Below are positions 58,893 through 64,000 of a DNA stretch of 64,000 bases, in pieces. The notes under the pieces are model-generated. The model had not been told where the DNA came from and searched no databases. It saw only the letters and a list, made by a program, of their open reading frames with translations. The DNA is taken from the NCBI GenBank assembly GCA_046349255.1, contig JAXMCR010000003.1, forward strand, positions 310,001 through 374,000, read 5' to 3'. This DNA comes from DAIODI01 sp046349255 (GTDB taxonomy: Bacteria; Pseudomonadota; Alphaproteobacteria; Rhizobiales; Aestuariivirgaceae). Both the position numbers and the translations under genes were made by a program. Numbering within the stretch: the first letter of the stretch is position 1; the number at the start of each line of letters is the position of its first letter.

Positions 58893-60068
58893 TCAGCGCG
58901 CGGCATTGAGCCGCGCAAACCCATCCTCGAGGTCGGCGATGAGATCGGCCGGGTTCTCGAGGCCGATATGGAATCTAAGCGCTGGACCCTCGTACTTGAA
59001 GTGGTTGACCGACCGGTGCGGCGTGAATGGCACCACAAGGCTTTCGAACCCGCCCCAGGAAAAGCCCATGCCGAAGAGCGAAAGGTCGTCGACCATACGG
59101 GCGAGCGCCTCGCGCGACGCGGGCTTGAGCACCACCGAGAACAATCCCGACGCACCGGTGAAGTCGCGCCGCCAGAGGTCGTGGCCCGGCGCGCCGGGAA
59201 GAGCCGGGTAGAGCACCGCCTCGACCTCGGGACGCTCCCTAAGCCATTCGGCGACGATGAGGGCGTTCGCCATGTGCCGGTCGAGACGCACCGCCAGCGT
59301 ATGGAGGCCGCGGAGCGCCAGGTAGTTGTCGTCGGGACCGGCGAACAGGCCGATCCCCTCGTAGGTCTGCCGGTAGGTCTCCCAAAGCTCCTCGGTGGTG
59401 GTGACGACGCCGAGCATCGCATCCGAATGGCCGACGATGTACTTCGTCGCCGCCTGGATGGAGATATCGCACCCCTTGGCCAGAGGCTTGAAGAAGTGCC
59501 CGGCGCTCCAGGTGTTGTCGATCGCCACGATCGCGCCGTTCGCCTTCGCCGCCGCCGCGATTGCCGGCACGTCCTGCATCTCCATCGTCTGCGAGCCGGG
59601 GCTCTCGAGATAGACCATGCGCGTGTTCGGCCGCATCAGTTCGGCGATGCCGGCGCCGACGTGGGCGTCGTAGAACGTCGTCTCGATGCCGAAGCGCTTC
59701 AGCAGCTGATCGCAGACATTGCGCACGGGGAAGTAGACCGTGTCGACCATCAGAAGATGGTCGCCGGGCTTCAGGAACGTGAGGAACACGCTCGTTGCGG
59801 CCATCAGGCCCGACGGGGCCATCTTCGCGCGGTAGCCGCCCTCGAGCTCGGCGATGGCGCTCTCGATCGAGCGCGAGGAGGGCGTGCCGCGGCGGGCGTA
59901 CGTATAGGTCTGCTTGTACTCCTTGATCGCCTCGATCGTGGGAAAGAGGATCGTCGAGGCCCGGTAGACCGCCGGGTTCACCATTCCGTGTTCTGCATAC
60001 TCGCGGCCGGCGGCGACAAGGCGCGTTTCGGGCCTGAGCGGAGCCCGGCCTTCGGGAATTTTCTTCAT
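58893..60068 (-). CDS. metC: Cystathionine beta-lyase
   Basis: MetC cleaves cystathionine to homocysteine, pyruvate and ammonia. The 391-residue product has the PLP lysine in AATKYIVGHSD, the Tyr of the active site in YTYARRGTPS, and EGGYRAKMAPSGLMA near residue 75. The N-terminus (RPETRLVAAGRE) and length fit the family. In several Rhizobiales metC is divergent from aapJQM, as here. The gap of 265 bases to aapJ probably contains both promoters. Confidence 0.95.
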   Translation of the reverse strand: MKKIPEGRAPLRPETRLVAAGREYAEHGMVNPAVYRASTILFPTIEAIKEYKQTYTYARRGTPSSRSIESAIAELEGGYRAKMAPSGLMAATSVFLTFLKPGDHLLMVDTVYFPVRNVCDQLLKRFGIETTFYDAHVGAGIAELMRPNTRMVYLESPGSQTMEMQDVPAIAAAAKANGAIVAIDNTWSAGHFFKPLAKGCDISIQAATKYIVGHSDAMLGVVTTTEELWETYRQTYEGIGLFAGPDDNYLALRGLHTLAVRLDRHMANALIVAEWLRERPEVEAVLYPALPGAPGHDLWRRDFTGASGLFSVVLKPASREALARMVDDLSLFGMGFSWGGFESLVVPFTPHRSVNHFKYEGPALRFHIGLENPADLIADLEDGFARLNAAR

Positions 60069-60333
60069 GGGGTGGTCTTCTGCATCGGTTGGCGCGTAGG
60101 CGCTCGCGGGGGCTTAGCACGGCAAAGCCGTGTCATGGAATCACCATATTGGCTTGACCGTCCGCCTCTTTTTGGTGCGGAATGGTTCAGGGCACCGAGA
60201 GGCCCTCTGCAAGCATGCGGGCGCGGCGCGTCCGCAGCCGGCAACACAACACTCTTCGGGGTGGAGACGTAACTAAGGGTCGAGGTTCCGGCAGTCGCCG
60301 GATCCGGTGCCAAACAGAGGGAAGGATGATTTG

Positions 60334-61374
60334 ATGAAACGTACGCTTCTGTCGTGGGTCGCTGCGGCGGCTCTCAGCGTCACCGCGTCCGCCGTGGCGA
60401 ACGCCGGCACGCTCGACGACGTCAAGACCAAGGGCTTCGTCCAGTGCGGCGTGAGCCAGGGCCTGATCGGGTTCTCGAACCCGGACGAGCAGAACAACTG
60501 GACCGGCCTCGACGTGGACTTCTGCCGCGCGCTCGCCTCGGCGATCTTCAACGACCCGACCAAGGTGAAGTTCACGCCGCTGTCCGCCAAGGAGCGCTTC
60601 ACGGCGCTGCAGTCGGGCGAGATCGACGTCTTGTCGCGCAACACCACCTGGACGATGAGCCGCGATACCTCGCTCGGCCTCAAGTTCGCGGGCGTCACCT
60701 ACTATGACGGCCAGGGCTTCATGGTAAACCAGGCGGCGCTGAAGCAGAAGACCGGTGTGGACGTGAAGTCGGCGCTCGATCTCAACGGCGCATCGGTGTG
60801 CACGCAGACCGGCACGACGACGGAACTCAACCTCGCCGACTACTTCCGCGCCAACAAGATGACCTACGAGGTCGTGGCGTTCGAGAAGAACGAGGAAGTG
60901 CTCAAGGCCTACCAGGAAGGCCGCTGCGACGCGTTCACCACCGATCAGTCGGGCCTCTACGCCGAGCGCCTGAAGTTCCCCGATCCGGCCGCGCACGTCA
61001 TCCTGCCGGAGATCATCTCGAAGGAGCCGCTCGGCCCGGCCGTCCGCCAGGGCGACGACGCCTGGTTCAACGTCGTGAAGTGGACGTACTACGCGCTGCT
61101 GAACTCCGAGGAACTCGGCGTGACGCAGGCGAACGTCGACCAGATGAAGACCTCCGACAACCCCGAGATCAAGCGCCTGCTCGGCGCCGAGGGCGACTTC
61201 GGCAAGGGCATCGGCCTCGAGAACGACTGGGTGGTCCGCATCATCAAGGGCGTGGGCAACTACGGCGAGATCTTCGAGCGCAACGTGGGCCAGGGCTCGC
61301 CGCTCAAGATCGCGCGCGGCAAGAACGCGCTCTGGAGCCAGGGCGGCCTGCAATACGGCCCGCCGATCCGCTGA
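60334..61374 (+). CDS. aapJ: General L-amino acid ABC transporter, substrate-binding protein
   Basis: AapJ is the periplasmic binding protein of the broad L-amino-acid uptake system. The 346-residue precursor has a signal peptide (MKRTLLSWVAAAALSVTASAV) and the family start VKTKGFVQCGVSQGLIGFS. Residues near 50-60 (NWTGLDVDFCRALA) and VVKWTYYALLNSEELGV near 246 are typical of AapJ. GAAGGA precedes the ATG. It is the first gene of aapJQM and is followed by an intercistronic hairpin. Confidence 0.95.
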   Translation: MKRTLLSWVAAAALSVTASAVANAGTLDDVKTKGFVQCGVSQGLIGFSNPDEQNNWTGLDVDFCRALASAIFNDPTKVKFTPLSAKERFTALQSGEIDVLSRNTTWTMSRDTSLGLKFAGVTYYDGQGFMVNQAALKQKTGVDVKSALDLNGASVCTQTGTTTELNLADYFRANKMTYEVVAFEKNEEVLKAYQEGRCDAFTTDQSGLYAERLKFPDPAAHVILPEIISKEPLGPAVRQGDDAWFNVVKWTYYALLNSEELGVTQANVDQMKTSDNPEIKRLLGAEGDFGKGIGLENDWVVRIIKGVGNYGEIFERNVGQGSPLKIARGKNALWSQGGLQYGPPIR

Positions 61375-61386
61375 TCGACAATCCGG

Positions 61387-61409
61387 CGCCCGGGGACCTT
61401 CCCCGGGCG
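61387..61409 (+). other. Intercistronic hairpin between aapJ and aapQ
   Basis: CGCCCGGGGA (61387-61396) and TCCCCGGGCG (61400-61409) pair perfectly with a CCT loop, 12 bases after the aapJ stop. It has no T-run. Such stems after binding-protein genes usually protect the upstream mRNA, giving more AapJ than permease. Confidence 0.65.
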
Positions 61410-61522
61410 TCGTTGCCTCAATGCGTCCGCCACAAAGAGACGCCGAACCATGTCGGGGGGTGACGGGTTAGGTTGAAGCCGGACGATGGCGTCCGGCTCG
61501 CCGCCCAGTCGGGAAGTGGTCA

Positions 61523-62908
61523 ATGAGTGCAACTACGGGTGATCAGAGCAGGGGCGCCGCGCGAACCTCGCTTCTGAACGATCCGAAAGTCCGATCGCTC
61601 GTCATCCAGGCCGTGTTGCTGATTGCGCTCGGCTGGTTCGGCTGGGAGATCATCCACAACACGCTGACCAATCTGCGCACGCGCAACATCGCGTCCGGAT
61701 TCGGTTTCCTGCAGGCGACCGCGGGCTTCAGCATCACCCAGACGCTGATCCCCTACAGCGAGGCCTCGAGCTACGGCCGCGCAATCCTCGTCGGATTCCT
61801 CAACACGCTGCTCGTCGCCGTGCTCGGCATCATCTTCGCGACGATCCTCGGCTTCATCGTCGGCGTGATGCGGCTTTCGAAGAACTGGCTCGTGGCGAAG
61901 GTCGCCGAGACCTACATCGAAGTCGTCCGCAACGTGCCGCTGCTGCTGCAGATCTTCGTCTGGTACGCAACGGTGCTGAAACCCCTGCCGCCGCCGGCGA
62001 AGGCCCCGCAGGTGGGCCTGCCGTATCCGGGGCCGGGATTCCTCATATTGCTCATACTCGGCGGCGGCGCGCTGTGGCTCTTGAGCCGGCTCTACCAGCA
62101 GACCACCAACATCATCGCCCGCGTCGGCGGCACGCTGGCCGTGCTGATGGGCCTCTACGGTCTCGCCAGCGCCATCGGCTCCTGGGGCCTCACCGTCATC
62201 GGCTTCGTGCCGATGGGCGTGTTCCTGTCGAACCGCGGGTTCATCGTGCCGAAGGTCACCTTCACCGAAGGCATCTGGAACGAGATCATCGCGCTCGTCA
62301 TCGGCATCGTCGCGGCGTTCCTGATCGCGCGATGGGCACGAAGACGCCAGGAGGCGACGGGACAGCAGTTCCCGGTCGTCTGGTCGTCGATCGGGCTGAT
62401 CGTCGGCCTGCCGCTCCTTACCTACTTCGTCGCGGGCGCCCCCGTGGCGATCGAGTACCCGGAACTGAAGGGCTTCAACTTCCGCGGCGGCGTGAACGTC
62501 GTGCCGGAGTTCATCGCGCTGCTCGTCGCCATCTCGATCTACACGGCCTCGTTCATCGCCGAGATCGTGCGCGCCGGCATCCAGGCGGTGAGCCACGGCC
62601 AGACAGAGGCCGCACACGCGCTGGGCCTTCGGCCCGGGCCGACATTGCGCCTCGTCGTGATCCCGCAGGCGATGCGGGTGATCATCCCGCCGCTCGCGAG
62701 CCAGTACCTCAACCTTACCAAGAACTCCTCGCTCGCCGTGGCCGTCGGCTACCCCGATCTCGTCGCGATGGGCGGCACGGTGCTGAACCAGACAGGGCAG
62801 GCGGTTGAGATCATCGGCATCTGGATGGCGGTCTACCTGTCGCTATCGCTCGCGACGTCGCTGTTCATGAACTGGTTCAACGCACGCGTGAAGCTGGTGG
62901 AGCGCTAG
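61523..62908 (+). CDS. aapQ: General L-amino acid ABC transporter, permease AapQ
   Basis: This 461-residue inner-membrane permease belongs to the HisM/GlnP family. The C-terminal EAAHALGLRPGPTLRLVVIPQAMRV is the EAA loop that contacts the ATPase. AapQ proteins are about 400 residues; the extra length seems to come from a hydrophobic region at about residues 170-290 (for example GPGFLILLILGGGALWLL and GTLAVLMGLYGLAS). It pairs with AapM downstream. The ATG at 61523 lies 113 bases after the intercistronic hairpin. Confidence 0.94.
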   Translation: MSATTGDQSRGAARTSLLNDPKVRSLVIQAVLLIALGWFGWEIIHNTLTNLRTRNIASGFGFLQATAGFSITQTLIPYSEASSYGRAILVGFLNTLLVAVLGIIFATILGFIVGVMRLSKNWLVAKVAETYIEVVRNVPLLLQIFVWYATVLKPLPPPAKAPQVGLPYPGPGFLILLILGGGALWLLSRLYQQTTNIIARVGGTLAVLMGLYGLASAIGSWGLTVIGFVPMGVFLSNRGFIVPKVTFTEGIWNEIIALVIGIVAAFLIARWARRRQEATGQQFPVVWSSIGLIVGLPLLTYFVAGAPVAIEYPELKGFNFRGGVNVVPEFIALLVAISIYTASFIAEIVRAGIQAVSHGQTEAAHALGLRPGPTLRLVVIPQAMRVIIPPLASQYLNLTKNSSLAVAVGYPDLVAMGGTVLNQTGQAVEIIGIWMAVYLSLSLATSLFMNWFNARVKLVER

Positions 62909-62911
62909 CCG

Positions 62912-64000
62912 ATGACCGATGCAGGCTGGGACGATCGCAGCTGGGTGCGCACCGAGGACGCGCCGCGCCTCGCCGCGCCCGCCAACACCACCGGTATTCC
63001 GGGCTGGCTTTCCGAAAACCTGTTCTCGTCGTGGACGAACGGCGTCCTGACCGTGCTGTTCCTTGCCTTCGTTGGCTGGATCCTCAGCGGGCTGATCGAC
63101 TGGGGCATCGTGAAGGGCGTGTTCTCCGGCGCCGATCGCGAGGCATGCGTCGCGAGCCCCGAAGGCGCCTGCTGGGCGTTCGTCTGGGCGAAGTTCCCGC
63201 AATGGATCTACGGCTTCTTCCCGATCGACCAGCGCTGGCGCGTCAACATCGCCTTCGTGCTCGGCATCCTCGGGCTGATCGCGCTGCTCGTGCCGCGCAT
63301 TCCCTACAAGCGCGAGGCGGTGCTGTTCATGCTGCTCGTCTACCCGCTGGTCACGCTGATCCTCCTCACCGGCGGGCACTTCCTGTTCTCGCAGGGCACG
63401 TGGATCTTCATGCTGGGGCTCGTCGCGCTGTTCGCCGCCGTCCTGTTCGGGCTCGCCCTCGTCGGGCGCGTGATCGACGTGTCGGTGGCGGTCAAGACGT
63501 CGATCGCCGCGCTGCTCCTGGTCGTGGTGGTGATGGCCATCCTCTCGATCGACTTCGGCCTCCAGCCGGTCGAGACCTCGAATTGGGGTGGCCTCCTCCT
63601 GACCCTCGTGGTCGCCGTCACCGGCATCGTCGCATCGCTGCCGCTCGGCATCCTGCTGGCCCTGGGCCGGCGCTCGAACATGCCGGTCGTGCGGCTGTTC
63701 TCGGTGATTTTCATCGAACTCTGGCGCGGCGTGCCGCTGATCTCGGTGCTGTTCATGGCGTCCGTGATGCTGCCGCTGTTCCTTCCCGAGGGCGTCAATT
63801 TCGACAAGCTGCTGCGCTGCCTCATCGGCGTGGCGCTGTTCTCCTCGGCCTACATGGCCGAGGTGGTGCGCGGCGGCCTGCAGGCGATCCCGAAGGGCCA
63901 GTACGAGGCGGCGAGCGCGCTGGGCCTCGGCTTCTGGCCCTCGATGGGGCTGATCATCCTGCCGCAGGCGCTGAAGATCGTGATCCCGGGCATCGTCAAC
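62912..64000 (+). CDS. aapM: General L-amino acid ABC transporter, permease AapM (partial)
   Basis: The 363 residues in view belong to the second permease, which forms the channel with AapQ. VSSWTNGVL-like NLFSSWTNGVLTVLFLAF near the start and YEAASALGLGFWPSMGLIILPQ (the EAA loop) near the visible end are typical. It starts 3 bases after the aapQ stop. The C-terminal part, and presumably aapP, lie beyond the right edge. The N-terminal segment has conserved Trp/Leu-rich membrane helices. Confidence 0.93.
   Translation, partial: MTDAGWDDRSWVRTEDAPRLAAPANTTGIPGWLSENLFSSWTNGVLTVLFLAFVGWILSGLIDWGIVKGVFSGADREACVASPEGACWAFVWAKFPQWIYGFFPIDQRWRVNIAFVLGILGLIALLVPRIPYKREAVLFMLLVYPLVTLILLTGGHFLFSQGTWIFMLGLVALFAAVLFGLALVGRVIDVSVAVKTSIAALLLVVVVMAILSIDFGLQPVETSNWGGLLLTLVVAVTGIVASLPLGILLALGRRSNMPVVRLFSVIFIELWRGVPLISVLFMASVMLPLFLPEGVNFDKLLRCLIGVALFSSAYMAEVVRGGLQAIPKGQYEAASALGLGFWPSMGLIILPQALKIVIPGIVN

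Noticed and set aside
1..64000. CRISPR arrays, insertion sequences and rRNA genes
   Set aside because: No regularly spaced repeats, transposase motifs or rRNA signatures were seen on either strand.

Overview
The window is GC-rich chromosomal DNA from an alphaproteobacterium, most likely Hyphomicrobiales (Rhizobiales). The evidence is the gene order: metY / CoA-binding protein / enoyl-CoA hydratase / thioesterase / rplM-rpsI / argC; hom-glpX-recJ; double cold-shock protein / DUF192 / tRNA-Pro / NDUFS4-like complex I subunit; and metC divergent from aapJQM. The genus cannot be named from sequence alone. No phage, transposase, rRNA or CRISPR array was seen. Four tRNA genes are present: Glu-TTC, Pro-TGG, Arg-TCT and Arg-TCG.

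Layout. 1-5 kb: a leftward operon ending in metY, then thioesterase and rplM-rpsI. 5-10.4 kb: accessory genes (CPBP protease, PaiB, exported SDR, DJ-1/PfpI, GNAT, DUF2938, DUF3303) lying between rpsI and argC. 11.6-15.8 kb: three VPLPA-CTERM sorting-signal proteins, a TetR regulator and small membrane proteins. 15.8-21.3 kb: VOC, rhodanese, a 31-residue membrane peptide, USP and a 1137-residue LplT/acyltransferase/acyl-ACP synthetase fusion. 21.4-29.6 kb: a same-strand series of a CHASE2 adenylate/guanylate cyclase, an outer-membrane barrel, two twin-arginine SDRs and an exported amidohydrolase. 29.6-36.5 kb: phaC with a VOC gene, then hom, glpX, recJ and tRNA-Glu. 36.8-43.9 kb: a fourth VPLPA-CTERM protein, a Tat-exported protein, a surface-carbohydrate group (sulfotransferase-like, two glycosyltransferases, a surface carbohydrate protein) and chrA. 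44.3-49 kb: glyoxalase, sirtuin, cold-shock protein, DUF192, tRNAs, NDUFS4-like protein and a sugar aminotransferase. 49.4-55.1 kb: an HWE histidine kinase, TRAP permeases DctQ-DctM without a binding protein, an exported glutathione peroxidase and a copper set (Sco1, PCu(A)C, DUF2946-like). 55.2-60 kb: tRNA-Arg, an Flp pilin, small secreted proteins, an outer-membrane protein, an M15 peptidase, CreA and metC. 60.3 kb to the end: aapJ, aapQ and a truncated aapM.

Themes. Much of the accessory content is exported or at the cell surface: four VPLPA-CTERM proteins, five or more Tat-like precursors, two or more outer-membrane barrels, a pilin and surface polysaccharide genes. Methionine and threonine metabolism appears three times (metY, hom, metC). 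The observations most worth following are the cyclase / barrel / exported-SDR cluster with a second cyclase-like 3' end 4 kb downstream, the paired palindromes before rplM, the leader hairpin that covers the ribosome-binding site of the Flp pilin, the VPLPA-CTERM set without an exosortase in view, and small proteins of 31 to 49 residues.
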